A stretch of DNA of 64,000 nt from Neodontobutis hainanensis (GCA_024349245.1 JALDNG010000025.1:248001-312000), one strand, 5' to 3'; positions 22,779 through 35,895 are shown, counted from the stretch's first letter. A program made the numbers and translations. Notes: a model not told the origin generated them from the sequence alone.

Positions 22779-23509
22779 ACAAATGTCAAGTTTAAATAGA
22801 TTATAAAGTGCTGTTATAAAAAAAGCAATAATTAAAATATCTATACTTGCATGTAACTACACCACCAAGTCCCCCCACCCAACTGTAAAAAACTTTCACT
22901 GCAGTAGCCTTTTGATGTCCTTTGAAATACAGTATAATAGAGCTATCCATGAATATTATTCTTTCCAGTTCTGAGTTGTGTTAAAATGTTTCTAATAATG
23001 TAATTCTGTGGTGAGTAATTTGAGTGAAACGGTCCAATTATCCCATGGCTCTGATCATTCTGGATGACGTCTGGGTTGGGAGTGTGACTCTGGTGTCCCT
23101 GTGCTCATTAACTCTGCTCTTTGTTGTCCTGCTCTGAGCTGGAGATGAATACTGTCTGTCACTGTGATTGGCACCACATAACACCTCCACATTACTCCAT
23201 TGTCTACACTGTTACCCTCCATATTCGTACATTTTGAAATACTTGTTACATGTTACTTAAAAAGTCAAAAGTGTAATGACTTTTTCTCTGACTAGCGACT
23301 GATGTTTTTGTTGTTTTCACTTCAGTCACAATGTGTCTCGTATGTCTCTTTTCTTTATGTCTACAAGCTGAATCATCACATTGTTTTGCAGATAGAAAAA
23401 AAATGTAAATTTTCAGATTTTTTTGTATATACAAAGTGCGAAACAGCTTTTTGAGCCATATTTACAAACCTTGGTAGGGTGATCTATGTCCTCATTAAAC
23501 AATAAGTGC
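22779..23509. other. Noncoding stretch
   Basis: No recognisable feature. Confidence 0.5.
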
Positions 23510-23683
23510 TTATCAGCAAGTGGGTCATTCAATCACCTGTCTTACAACATATATATATGTTGGTGATGATGCCGTGATTTTAACAAAGCTCCTATTAGTG
23601 CTATGTGTGTATATATGTGTGTTGGTTGGTGCTGACTTGACTGTCACAAAAGACAGGTGATTGAATGACCCACTTGCCGATAA
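23510..23683. repeat. Inverted repeat with 34-bp arms
   Basis: The left arm 23510-23543 (GCAAGTGGGTCATTCAATCA core) and the right arm 23650-23683 (TGATTGAATGACCCACTTGC core) are reverse complements with a single clear mismatch in the arm. The 106-bp spacer starts with a small palindrome, CAACATATATATATGTTG. The right arm runs directly into a long CA/TA microsatellite. Confidence 0.85.
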
Positions 23684-23689
23684 CCACAC

Positions 23690-24955
<1,266 letters not shown>

Positions 24956-25345
24956 AATATATATTTAAGTTCCTCTATCAAATTTCACGTTGGCGGAAGG
25001 GAGAGAGGAAGGCGAGACAGGCAGAAAAAGAGAGGCAAGATTAATGTAAATCTCAAAATAAGGAAGGCATTAATATTTCATTAGTGCGTCTTTTTTTTTT
25101 TCTGGCTGAGTGACAGAGAAGAGCAGATAGTAGCTGATTTAATGATTTTAGAGTCTCTTCTTTTCATTCTCAGCGCTGTTCCCCCTCCCTCCCCCCAGCT
25201 CCCAGTCAGCAGATGGGCTTCGTCTTTTTTTTATGAATCCCGCACAGACCCAGCTGCACATAATTACACTCAATTCGGGCCTTATCTCTCAAATTAAAAA
25301 GATTAGATTATTTATGAAAGAAATGTATGCAGCGTTTTTCTGATA
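24956..25345. other. Candidate conserved noncoding block
   Basis: Repeat-poor, purine- and pyrimidine-tract-bearing segment with TAATTACACTCAATTCGGGC and TTAGATTATTTATGAAAG. There is no coding signal. Regulatory status is a compositional guess. Confidence 0.22.
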
Positions 25346-25794
25346 GTGGCCACTAGACTTCACTTAGTCAGGTTCTAGCGACAATAGCATGGATTATAAC
25401 ACACTGTGCATTATCTTCAATAAACTGGCGGTAGGATTCTCGTGTTTTTTCTGCAGATATGTGCTGTATAATGTGTTTTGATCAAAGAGAGTGTGGAGTG
25501 AATTACTGCAGCTAACTCTAAACCGTATCTGTCTGAGCACTGCTGTAAATGTGATGTACCAAGGTGTTACATTATGCACATGTTGTAGCAAGATTTGGAA
25601 GATTCTTGTGAAAGACATACAGTTTGGTCAGCATTGCCCTGTTTCCAGATAACTGTTGTACTGACAGAATGCAAAATACACAGAAAAATAAACAAGTGAA
25701 ACATAGATACATATTAGTTATGCACAATACACATACACAATACAGTAACATTAACAAAAAACAATAATCATTGTTAATAATCAGACCAAATGGC

Positions 25795-26757
25795 TGTGAC
25801 CTGTGGGATTCCACAGGGGTCTATCATGGGACCCCTATTATTCATTATTTACATGCTCTCTTTAGGCCAGTTAATGCACAGTTGTGATTTATTCTACAGA
25901 CACTCAGATTTAAATTTCACTGTGTCACTGCATTGAATAGATTGATGTGTGGATGCAAAATAATTGTGTCCAACTGAACAGATGTAAGACTGAACTAATC
26001 ATCTTTGGGCCACAGAAACAAAGAGAAAGTATCATCAGTCACCTCGAGTCTCTTTCTCTAAAATCTAAAAATCAGGTTAAAAATCTAGGGGTCATCATGG
26101 ACTCAGACTTGAATTTCCACAGTCACATTAAGTCAATGACATCAGCATTTTAACCCCCTCAAAAGGGTCAAAGGGATAATGTCTAAACCAGACTTAGAGA
26201 GACTTATTGATAGGTTAAGACAGCTGCAGCTTATTCAGAACGCTGCTGCTCAGGTTCTAACCAAAACCAGGAAGTATAACCACATCAGTCCAGTTTTAAA
26301 ATCTCTGCACTGGCTTCCTGTTGCTCAGAGAAAAGACTTTAAAACAGCACTGGTTTACAGGTCTCTTAATGGTTTAGCACCAGAATATATTTCTGAAATG
26401 CTAGTTCATTATGAGCCTCCTCGGACTCTGAGAACATCTGGGACAGGCCTTCTGCTCGTGCCCAGAGTTAGAACTAAACAAGGTGAAGCAGCGTTTAAGT
26501 TTCATGCAGCAAAAACCTGGAACAACCTCAACTTTAACAAGAGGAAGTTAAAAACCTACCTCTCTAGCTCTGCCTACATTCAGTAAAGAAAACTGAGTGT
26601 TTTTTTTCTGCACACGTCTTTTAATTTTATTATTCTGTATTTTACTTTTTTATTCTAAATCTTGTCTGTGAACTTTAAATTTGTCTTTTATTTTTGTAAA
26701 GCACTTTGAATGACCCAGTGTATAACGTGTGCTATATAAATAAAATTGCCTTGCCTT
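25795..26757 (+). pseudogene. L2-type LINE, 3' end with broken ORF2
   Basis: The frame begins within reverse transcriptase: CGIPQGSIMGPLLFIIYMLS (about 25800-25860) is the conserved GxPQGS...PLLF block. The catalytic YADD that should follow is lost (FYRHSDLNF). From 25947 come WMQNNCVQLNRCKTELIIFG and QVKNLGVIMDSDLNFHSHIK. From 26179 come SKPDLERLI, RQLQLIQNAAAQVLTKTRKY, SPVLKSLHWLPV and SLNGLAPEYISEMLV. About 25 residues are missing between DLERLI and RQLQLIQ, where the family has a conserved DYCN block, and a frameshift lies near 26153. The element ends with TAAAGCACTTTGAATGACCC, GTGCTATATAAATAAAATTG and a short CCTTG tail, the usual L2 3' end. It is a 5'-truncated dead insertion. Confidence 0.92.
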
Positions 26758-27274
26758 GTTAGTGTCATGAAGTCCAAACTGGGCTCAGATCTGATTTCCA
26801 GGAGCTGGAACTCAAGGACCCAGATTAAAATACTTCTGAATGCAATGCATGATTAAAAAAAGCACAAGCACATTTTGTTCCATTTCTGTGCTTTACAGAA
26901 ATTACACAAAAGTCATAGCAAAGAACAAAGAGAAAAACAAACAAACCAAAAAAACAATAGCAGAATTTTTTTTTACATTTGAACAACATGAACTTAAGTA
27001 TTACAGTTGACGTTAATAAACATGTGAGAAAATGTGTTGAGTCTACCTTTGAAAGAGGATATTGTTTCTGATTTTTTTATACCATAAAGATACAACCTCT
27101 AGATGCAGAATAAACTGCCTCTGGACTGACGCAATTTCTAATACATAAATGAATCAGAAAAACAGAGCATTGCAATAATTTTGAAATTAATTGTTTCACT
27201 AGACTTTACCAAGAAAGTGAAGGAGTTGGGCTGGACAGGGTAGATTTGTGCATTTACTGTTACTGTCCTTAAGT
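26758..27274. other. Noncoding stretch
   Basis: No feature recognised. Confidence 0.5.
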
Positions 27275-27410
27275 GTCATGGGGGAGCTAGAGCCAATCCC
27301 AACTGCTTTGGGCCTGAGCTGGGGTACACCCTGTATGATTGAAGGGTCAACAATTTCAGACATACACCAATAGACCATTCACTCTCACATTGTAACAGTG
27401 AATACAAAGC
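27275..27410 (+). repeat. Family C interspersed repeat, fragment
   Basis: GAGCCAATCCCAACTGCTTT, GGGCCTGAGCTGGGGTACAC and CCATTCACTCTCACATT follow the family order seen at 32702 and 45093. The copy is degenerate and truncated. Confidence 0.65.
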
Positions 27411-27751
27411 GCTTGTGGACAGACACAGTACAATAATGTGATTTTTTTTTTGGTGGAGATCTGTCTCTGCTAGTATTGAACCTTGACTTTGCTTTTTGCA
27501 CTGTTTGGGATATTTGACTTTCAAAAAAAAGGTTATAGAGATGACCAATAAATCATAGTTCTGGGAATTTACGTTTCCCAGAATGCTTTACACAAGACAT
27601 GTCCATGTACAAGATCTCTGTTCACTTAGGAATATAACATGTATTAAGACTTATTTTCTCCACATGCTTTGATACTTTGAATGCTTATTCTTGTGTTTCT
27701 ATTTTCAAACTGTTTGTAATACAGTGTAATGCATGTGACAAAGAAGACCTA
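27411..27751. other. Noncoding stretch
   Basis: Nothing recognised apart from a T run near 27441. Confidence 0.5.
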
Positions 27752-28073
27752 AAACAGTTGAGCAACTAGAAGCCTGTATTAGACAACAATGGGACTTCAT
27801 TTCTATTCCTAAACGTGAGCAACTTGTCTCCTCAGTCCCAGACGTTAGGACACTGTAACACACAGTGATAAACATGGCCTTGTCCCAACTTTTTTGAGAT
27901 GTGTTGATGCCATGAAAATTAAAATCAACTTATTTTTCCCTTTTTAAAATGATACATTTTCTCAGTTGTTGAATTCTGAATAAAATATTGAAATTTGAAA
28001 CTCCCACATCATTGCATTCTGTTTTTATTCACAATTTGTACAGTGTCCAGCTTTTTTGTAATCCGGTTTGTAC
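27752..28073 (+). mobile_element. Tc1-like transposon, 3' end only
   Basis: Starts within the last roughly 35 codons of a Tc1-like transposase (VEQLEACIRQQWDFISIP, then a PRREQLVSSVP-like region) and continues through GGCCTTGTCCCAACTTTTTT and ACATCATTGCATTCTG to the terminal GTACAGTGTCCAGC...TTTGTA. This is a fish Tc1-like family different from those at 4497 and 48389. The transposase body and the 5' terminal repeat are absent. Confidence 0.78.
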
Positions 28074-28195
28074 AATTTCTATGACAGATGGTGTGGATTA
28101 ATAAGGCTTTGACTCAACTATAACTCCACATATAAATCAAATTTATTACTTGAGAAAAATACAGTCAACCCCAGGGCTGCTGACAACAACATAAC
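28074..28195. other. Short unassigned sequence
   Basis: No feature recognised between the Tc1-like 3' end and the following block. Confidence 0.5.
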
Positions 28196-28199
28196 AATA

Positions 28200-28450
28200 G
28201 CAGTCTACATAGATCACACACATTCCCGTTGCTTTTGGGCCGGTGTCGTTCCTGATCAGGAATTATGACGCCCTAAATCGATCATAATCCTGGGGTGATC
28301 GTGACTAAACTAATCCCTCGGGTGGCTCAAGGGAAATCTGAATGATATTGCATTTCTAGTCAGGAATGATCGCTGCAAGCCTGGGCCGACTAATCAAACA
28401 ACATTACAGTGGCAGATCAATAAAAGGACAAACTGATGTATGATTCCACA
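28200..28450. other. Candidate conserved noncoding block
   Basis: Distinctive repeat-free sequence with CCTAAATCGATCATAATCC, GGGGTGATCGTGACTAAAC and GGCCGACTAATCAAACAAC. CpG-containing homeodomain-like words are unusual for the surroundings. No frame of note. A regulatory role is inferred. Confidence 0.33.
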
Positions 28451-30575
28451 CGCAGCGCAATCTCCTTCAAGGTTTTATTAAAAGATCATTCATTGTGTTA
28501 CATATGTGGATACATTAAGATGGATGGCAGCTATTCTGGCCATTTCAATTGACGCAGATGGAAACAAGAACTTTTTTCATTAGTGGTCAACAATCTTCAA
28601 TGAATCTTAGTAACTTTAGTTCAAAGCTAAAGGTTGTGTGTTTGCAGTCACAATGTTGATGTTTGTTAGTTTGAGAAGTCAGCTTAGGGTGAATTGTTGG
28701 ACGTATGACTTGTTTGAGGTAAATGAGCTACAGGTTTACATTACTGCTTCAGGTGTGAGGCAGGGGCATTGTTAGGCCTATTTTAAATCTAGTCCATGTT
28801 TTTTGCTGGTACCCTTTCTGTGTACCAAATATGAAACATTTATTCTTCTGAAATCCACTCCAGGCTTTATAGTTTACTGGTTTTCTGAGAAAAACTGCCG
28901 CTGATAGACCAAACGCTAAAAACGGTGAGGGAGTGATGTAGGGACATTTTCAACAGAACACTAAGTCATGATATGAATTTTAGTTTAGTTGTCATTGCTA
29001 ACGACTATGAGACCAGAACAGCCTGGTCAAACCCTTACCTCTAAAGATAAAATTCAGCTCTCTTACCAGTTGATCTCACAAAACGTCTTCATCTCCAAAA
29101 CAGAAAAAACCTGGAAAGACATAACTTAACTAGAACTAAATCAGGACTAAAGAAAATAGTCAGCGTATCTACTTTCAGAAACATTTGGCCTTATTTTGAA
29201 ATCATGCCACAAAAGACAGAGAAAAGAAAAGGCAACATTCATTTATTAGACTTTTCTTCAATGTAAGAATGTTTATGCAACCAAAAAGATTGAAACAAAC
29301 TTTAAAACACATGCACTTGAGCAGACGGTGCCCGCTGTCTCTCACAGTGCTTACTTGGATTAACGGTGATTGAGACGGCAGCATTAGATCAAGTGATACT
29401 CAACTGCAATCAGATCATCAGTGTCTGACCACAAGTGCTGCTTCTATACAGCTCTCCACTGTTACAAAGCTAAACTTGTGCTATTATCTGGAGATGATAA
29501 CTTCTTCATGCACAAACACTACAAGTTTTGAAGATTGTATAGAAACATACCATGGTTCTGCAGATTCTGTGTCAACAGTGCTGTGACTGACAGCTCTTCA
29601 GCTCAAGTGGTGCTCGTGTCACCCTTAATCAAGATTGGACAAGGACGCTGATTATGTAAAGCAGTGTAAAAACACATGTTTGTCCTTCAAAGACACATCC
29701 CTCATTGATCGGTGTTATTAGACGTCGATTACATCGCCGTCTGAGCGCTCACGCAGATGTTTGATTGAGCCGTTTGATGGTTGTGTTAGAGGACCGTTGA
29801 TTAACCCTGTGGGGCTTTGAAGCTGTTGATGATGTTGTTCTCGACCTTTTGTAGGATTTGTTTCTGTTTGGATATGGGTCATTAGCAGCTTGGACAGAGG
29901 TAACTTTAGGAATAAAGTTCTCACATTGCATGTACTGTATAAGTGAATATGGTTGAGGCTGATAAGGTAAGGGCTGATATTTGATAGATGTGTAAGAACT
30001 GTTTTTCACAGTGACATTGCGTATTATTTGCTGTAGAATGGTATGACTCAAGAACAATTGTAGCTAATTTTACGGGAATTTTGTGGATTATTTGGCCCAA
30101 CTGTGGTTTGGATTACAATGTCAAATAACATTTTTTCGCTAATTAGCTTTGCTTGGCCCGCAGTCAGCTACGCTTGACTAATATCATATTCAGAATATCG
30201 TCTGTAACCTGCTCCGCTATGTCAGGTCTAGAATCTGACGGGTTACCCATGATAAAGTATGCCACAAAGGCTCTGATCAGACAGAGAGCGATAGAAAAGA
30301 GGCAAAATGGTGGTTCCGTGGTTCAGTCAGTTCTCTCTTTCTCAAAGCTTTATTTTTAGGATAACAAAGTTTATATACAGTGGCAGTGTGACAAACACGG
30401 CCTCACATTAGCTAAACGTCAGTAAGTTCTGTAGATAGTGGTGCAGCTAACAATCACAAAATACATTCAGAATATGTTATTTTAAATTGTTGCATGCTAT
30501 ACCATAAAGAGAAAGGAAGATATGTTTCTTATGCAACAGATCAGCGTGTCATTCTATGGGACATAGCAGTGTACA
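28451..30575. other. Noncoding stretch
   Basis: Unique-looking sequence without recognised gene or repeat. Overlapping minus-strand frames at 29718-30057 (68 and 102 codons) show no domain. Confidence 0.5.
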
Positions 30576-30579
30576 GTGA

Positions 30580-31012
30580 TCTAAATGGGTACGCCTAAAT
30601 ACAACCCTTGTAACTGGACCCACAGTCAAGTCAGAGGCAAGAAGTGCATTTCAAAACATCTACTTCTGTCAGGAACACAACTTTTCAGGAACAAGCAAAA
30701 AGACTCACTTTGCAGACCCACACTAGGGAGATGGTTAAAAAGGTTTAATACAAACACACAAGGACACAACAAACTTGAGGATGCAACTTGAGGATACAAT
30801 CCAGCCCCGGACAGGGGAAAACACACAGACTATAAAGGGAACACAATGAGACACAGGTGGAGCACATTAAGGGCGGAGCAGGCAATCACAAAGGAGGGAA
30901 AGACACAAGGGCAGGAAGTCAATCTAACATTCAGGCAGGGGTGAGACACTTCACAATAAGACACAGGAAGTTAACTACAAAACATACAACAGACACGAGG
31001 TTGGGACATGAC
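30580..31012 (+). repeat. Unclassified A-rich interspersed repeat
   Basis: Shares a block with 54450-54750: ACACAGGTGGAGCACATTAA, GGCGGAGCAGGCAATCACAA here against ACACAGGTGAAACACATTGG, GAGGCAGGCAATCAAAGG there, both preceded by a TATAAA-containing piece. It is rich in ACACA/GACACA, a texture I associate with a common fish repeat, but I cannot name the family. No terminal repeats were defined. Confidence 0.5.
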
Positions 31013-31616
31013 AACTTTAGAAGACTTGTTTCAAGATTTAAACTTACAAACTAAACTAAAAGATTATCATATATTTTTTTTTATTTTGAATAAAATAAAA
31101 ATGTTCATATAGCACAATGGAGTTGGAAGGTTGTTGCTGTTAGTAAGTGTTAGAGCGTTTTTTCAACTGAAGGTCCAGAACAAAAAAAATGTTACGCAGT
31201 ATTCATTTGGTTTCATACTACACATTTTAAAAGCAGACCAATTGACTTTACCTGATGTTGTGTTTACTGTCGTCATGACAACTGGTTTATTTTTTATTTT
31301 TATTAGTATAATAATTAGAAAACAGCAGCAGTGTACATAAACATTATAAGGATTAAAGTAATGGGGAAGGATTAGGGTTTTATGTGTACATGTACTGTAT
31401 GTATATCCCAGTTTCAATGGGTGTCTATGTAAATTTAGTGCTTACTTTGTAGACAGCTTTTAGTGTGGTGAAAAGACTTAAACAGACTTTTTTGATTCAC
31501 AAGGGAAATTGCTTCATCACAGTAGCTCAATTGCACATAACAAACACTCTTAAAACGCTAAAATAGTTATAATATTATATAAAAACTAATCTAAATTATC
31601 AAAGGTGGTGTTTGTG
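31013..31616. other. Noncoding stretch
   Basis: AT-rich; frames on both strands near 31.13-31.42 kb show no motif. Confidence 0.5.
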
Positions 31617-32139
31617 TGTAAACACCTATAATCACGCCCTCAGCCCTGCAAAGACGGCCTATTTCTCATCTCTAATCAGAGAAAACCGACAAAACCCCAG
31701 GTTTCTCTTTGGGACAGTTGCTACACTAATCCAACCAATAACAACTGAAGACTCCTCTCCCTTTACTGCACAAGACTTTTTAGATTTCTTTAATCATAAA
31801 ATTGAAGATATCAGGGATAATATTTTGTTTTTGTCTTCTTTGGCTCCGGGTCCCATTCGCTTGGATCCACCGACCTCTCGTCTCTCTGTCTTAGATTCTG
31901 TTTCCCTTGATGAGCTGACAAAGGTGGTTTCTTCATGTAAAGCAACTACGTGTCTCCTGGATATCCTGCCAGCAAAACAGCTTAAAGAACTGTGGCCCTA
32001 TGTGGGGCAAATTATATTAAACATTATAAACTTGTCCCTGTCTACTGGCACTGTTCCTTCCCTTTTCAAACAGGCTGTGGTCAAACCCCTGCTCAAAAAA
32101 CCTAAACCAAAAAACTGCCATTTTATTGGCCTTTCATAA
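31617..32139 (+). pseudogene. L2-type LINE ORF2 fragment (linker to start of reverse transcriptase)
   Basis: A clean 170-codon frame without its own Met start reads YNHALSPAKTAYFSSLIREN, NPRFLFGTVATL, DFLDFFNHKIEDIRDNI, LTKVVSSCKATTCLLDILPA, ILNIINLSLSTGTVPSLFKQ and AVVKPLLKKPKPKNCHF. This is the segment between endonuclease and reverse transcriptase plus the first RT motifs of vertebrate L2-clade LINEs; the NYRPISLL that should follow is garbled (FIGLS-stop). Both ends are cut off and there is no 3' tail nearby. It is on the same strand as the L2 3' end at 25795, but intervening unrelated repeats argue for separate insertions or heavy rearrangement. Confidence 0.9.
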
Positions 32140-32700
32140 CAACAATATCGATAAATTTACAATTTACAATTTATGGTTTTGCCAGACCAAAGAGCAGCTG
32201 TTTGGTCCAAAACACAATCTGCTGCCGCTTTCACACTTGAAAATTTGGTTTGAACCAAGTCTGGAGCAAACAGTGCAGGTCTGAAAGCCCTGTTATAGAA
32301 TATTTTTTTCAGTGCTCTGACTAGCTGTTGTGTGGATTAATAGTGGTGTTCAATGGGATATGGGTTTATGTTTAAACCACTGAGGATGGATTTTGGAGCC
32401 TTTAGTGTTGCACACAACTCTATTCATCAGAGCAGTACAATTTACTGATGTGGACTCACTTAGGTTATTTCTTTACATAAAAAATTTGCTGTACGGAACT
32501 TGGAGCTCAATGGAAGCTAAGATGTGCTTTTTGTACAGTGCATCAACATATTTTACCAGTCTGCTGAGGTTAGTGAAGTCCAACTATCAAAATACACTTG
32601 ACACTTCTTTTTCAACTCCTAGTAACCCCGTATTTTTTATCTTTGACCTCAAAAGCCACTTGGAATGTATGTTTTGGAAGTATTTGGAATAAGCCCTAGT
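32140..32700. other. Noncoding stretch
   Basis: No repeat or gene recognised; a 99-codon frame (32393-32692) has no visible domain. Confidence 0.5.
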
Positions 32701-32701
32701 C

Positions 32702-32818
32702 ATTCATTCATTTTCTACCGCTTCGTCCCATTAGGGGTCGCGGGTTGACTGGAGCCTATCCCAGCGGCTTTGGACCTGAGGAGGGGTGCACCCTGGACAG
32801 TTAGTCGCAGGGTTGACA
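32702..32818 (+). repeat. Family C interspersed repeat, well-preserved core
   Basis: CATTTTCTACCGCTTCGTCC, CATTAGGGGTCGCGGG, GGAGCCTATCCCAGCGGCTT and GGTGCACCCTGGACAGTTAG follow one another. It is the best-preserved of six copies of this anonymous fish repeat in the window. The 3' half found at 45093 is absent. Confidence 0.8.
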
Positions 32819-32989
32819 GCGCTAGTTTGCGTTGCAGAAAAATGTCCTTCTGTGCACCCTTGTCTGGTGGGAGTAAAGAAAGCCAAAAAGTAACTCTTTT
32901 GCAGCTTGTACCTGTCCTGTGATTTTGCCCCTTCCTTGTTCAGAACAATCCCACATTAGCTCATCGGAATGAAGGACTGAGCATTTCTT

Positions 32990-33260
32990 CTTGCTGTGTA
33001 AAGGGAACTAATATAAACAATAATGGCTTCTGTGTTCCATAAAAGTCAATGGAGATGTCCCCAGCTCATTCATGAGCGCACATTTCTCATCAGCCCCGTA
33101 AAACAGCACACCTCACACCCTCAGAGGAAAATTCTGCATTGATTATGGGAAAACAAACCAAACAGGCCCATGCTAGAACGACACAGACCAAACACACAGT
33201 TTATGAGAATCAATTTTAGCCCCATGTCAGCCTAAAGCAACAGAAACATAAAGATGAAAA
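32990..33260. other. Candidate conserved noncoding block
   Basis: Repeat-free sequence with CCCAGCTCATTCATGAGCGC and GAGAATCAATTTTAGCCCC. No coding signal. Inferred from texture only. Confidence 0.22.
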
Positions 33261-33533
33261 TACCTGTGTGTGTGATAAGTTGGCTGGGAAAATGGAATTT
33301 GCTAAGAAAATCAATGCCATTAATGCATCACTCCTTAAACTTTATCATCTGTGAGTACAGGCATGTGGTTCATGTAAAGCATTTCCTGGCATTATAAAAC
33401 TTGAGCTACAATAAAACAAATAGTGTGACATTTGTTTACAGTGATCTTTAGGGGCCTTAGTTGTAAAAGAATGTAGGATCTGTACTAAAGAAAAAAGTGT
33501 GCACACTAAAATATATCTCAATTGTGTGATTTC

Positions 33534-34054
33534 TACGGTGGCCGAGACAGCTCAACACGCTGCAAATGAAGAAAGCACCAGCAAATAAAAAAAACATCTT
33601 CATCAGTTTGACAACACGCGCGCTGCAAAAGTTCACAACACATACAAATACAAAAACGCGCTGCAAATAACACAGACCACAACGGAAATGTTTTAAGGGG
33701 ACTCATTTGAGTGACAAACAATATATTTAGGCCAACAATATCCAAACAACTAAGCAATTATACGATCATGATCTAAAAGTAAAAAAAAAAAAAACTTACC
33801 TTTCAGGTCAGTGACAACACTGACAACAACGCGACAGGCGAGCAAACAATAAGAAGGTCCCATTAGGGATTCGTCACTCAAAGGAGTCCCCTTAAAACAT
33901 TTCCGTTGTGGTCTGTGTTATTTGCAGCTCGTTTTTGAATTTGCTTGTGTTGTGAACTTTTGCAACGCGCGTGTTGTCAAACTGATGAAGATGTTTTCTT
34001 TATTTGCTGGTGCTTTCTTCATTTGCAGCGTGTTGAGCTGTCTCGGCCACCGTA
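33534..34054. mobile_element. Foldback MITE with about 180-bp terminal inverted repeats
   Basis: The left arm 33534-33715 starts TACGGTGGCCGAGACAGC. The right arm 33872-34054 ends GCTGTCTCGGCCACCGTA, and the arms pair almost end to end, including the inner AACGGAAATGTTTTAAGGGG against CCCCTTAAAACATTTCCGTT. A direct repeat GATTTC flanks the element (33528-33533 and 34055-34060). The 156-bp loop contains a poly-A run and no coding frame. This is a non-autonomous DNA transposon; a 6-bp duplication does not fit hAT (8 bp) or Tc1 (TA), so I leave the superfamily open. Minus-strand frames of 69-74 codons in the arms are hairpin artefacts. Confidence 0.9.
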
Positions 34055-34060
34055 GATTTC

Positions 34061-35139
34061 CCTGTAAATCCCACCTGGAGTAGAACTGTGTGCACATAAA
34101 TCTGCCTCTCCATGCTTTGAGTTAGCATGAACAGCTGATGAGTAGGTTTTAGGGAGAAACCTGGAAGAGACCAGGAGGCACTAACAGGTCGACTGTATGT
34201 AGTGCATATCAAACAGGCATGTAAGAAACCTTTGCAAAAGCTAGACAGACCTAGTGCTTAGTTAATGAAATCACACTAATTCAGCTTTACATTTAGTTTT
34301 CACTGCTCTCCAAAAACAGACCATGGTGCAGAACCAGTGGTGGTGTCCTACAGTATACATCACAAAGGTCTTTACTGTAAAAAATATCAAACATAATGAT
34401 ACTGTCAGGAAATATGCACAAACGAGTGTGGCATTCAACAGTTTATTATTCACACAGAAGCACTCCAAAATGGTAAAACAGTATAATCAGAACAAAATCA
34501 CCTGATAAAGTTAGGCTATAAAGCTAACTTTCTCTACGTGCACGGGGGATGAAGTGTGGAGCCACTCCACACCTCAGCCACTTCTCTTGCTGAGTTAAGT
34601 AGGTCTCTCCCAACTTTCCCCTCAGTGCAGCACCTTTTATCAGCGGAGGGTGCGGATTTGCTAAAAAATAGATATCACAGTTATGCTCAGTGTTTTTCCA
34701 CTCTGCATGCCGAGGTCACAAGTCACGTTGCACACTGTCGGTCAGAAATGCTTTTGCTCAAGGTTTCTCAGCATGTTTTGTTACACATTAAGTAGCCCTT
34801 CGCACTAAGGCAAGCAGATGCAACATTTGATATTTCACATATGATTACTCTTGTATAACCTTCAAAATGCACACATAGAAACAAAGTTTAATACAAAATA
34901 CAAATGAACTCCTTAACAGATACCAATTATTAGCATTCTTTTTTATCTATACACATGAAGCACCTAAATGTTTATAGATGAGATAAATGCATTTGGTTTA
35001 TACACATATTGGAGCTTTATTAGTCAAACACTTAGTCATGTGTGTTACAGTTGTACTACAAATGAAAAGTCTCTTTAATATTCACTTGCACTTACACGGG
35101 TAAAAGCTAGTGTTGGGCTAAGCACAGTTTCACATCTGG
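34061..35139. other. Noncoding stretch
   Basis: No gene or repeat recognised. Confidence 0.5.
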
Positions 35140-35540
35140 ATCAAACCTGCACAGGAGGACTTTTAGCTCATTCTTTCTGGCAGAATGGCTTTAGCTCTGT
35201 CAGGTAACAACAGAGATGTTAGCAAGTTCCAATGATGCCTTCAACTCAACTTCAACTTTGGTTGTCATTCAAGGTTGTTTCTTTACCTCATTGATGAGTC
35301 TTTGTTGTGCTCTTGGTGCCATTTTGACTGGGCGCCCACTTCTTGGTATAGTAGCAACCGTCCCAAAGCGTCTCTATTTGTAGGTTGTTTGCCTAACTGT
35401 AGACTGGTTAAATAACTCTGTAACCCTCTCCAGCTTTATGTAAAGCAACAATTTATGATTGTATCTCCTCTGAAAGTTCTTTTTGGCAAGGCATGGCTCA
35501 CATAAGCATGTTCTTCTTGTGCAGAGCAAACTCAAAAGGT
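35140..35540 (-). pseudogene. Tc1-like transposase N-terminal (helix-turn-helix) remnant
   Basis: The minus strand encodes, in damaged frames, LERVTELFNQSTVRQTTYK then RRFGTVATIPRSGRP and KMAPRAQQRLINEV. This is the second helix-turn-helix plus the GRPR-like AT-hook and following helix of a Tc1 transposase. A stop interrupts the TYK-stop-RRFG junction. The catalytic domain, with its DDE residues, is not present downstream (below about 35150). It represents another fish Tc1 family, apparently 3'-truncated. Confidence 0.7.
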
Positions 35541-35634
35541 TTTTTTTTTTTATTCAGTTACTGCAGTTCTATTGTGTTAGACAGCTCTCTTTCCAGGCAA
35601 GAACTCTGGAAAAACATTCATTTCAACTACGCAT

Positions 35635-35895
35635 GGTAATGGCAGTAGTGAATTTTTTCATCCTGCTTATCTTGGGGGCTGGTGCCAATCCCAGCTTCTT
35701 TGGGCTTTAGGAAGATAGTTAATTGCAGGGATAACACTTAGAGACATATCCTGACAAACAATCTCTCACATTCATTCACTAGGACTGTAGGAGGAGGCTG
35801 GACCTGGAGAGTACCACGGGACTCCACACAGAAAGGCTGCGGTTAACTGGGATCAAACCCATGAGCCTTTTGCTGTGAGGCACCACCTTACCATG
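35635..35895 (+). repeat. Family C interspersed repeat, long degenerate copy
   Basis: Carries GGTGCCAATCCCAGCTTCTT, TGGGCTTTAGG and CTCACATTCATTCACTAGGA. A 3' part, absent from most copies here, then reads GGAGAGTACCACGGGACTCC, ACACAGAAAGGCTG, GATCAAACCCATGAGCC and TGTGAGGCACCACCTTACC. The 3' part with an inverted B-box-like GATCAAACCC is typical of the complete repeat. Confidence 0.75.

Noticed and set aside
25795..32139. One long L2 element spanning both L2 fragments
   Set aside because: The 3' end lies upstream of the 5'-type fragment on the same strand, the wrong order for one element, and other repeats lie between.
33457..34212. Minus-strand frames of 69-74 codons
   Set aside because: They lie in the arms of the foldback MITE; the similar peptides come from the inverted repeat, not from duplicated genes.
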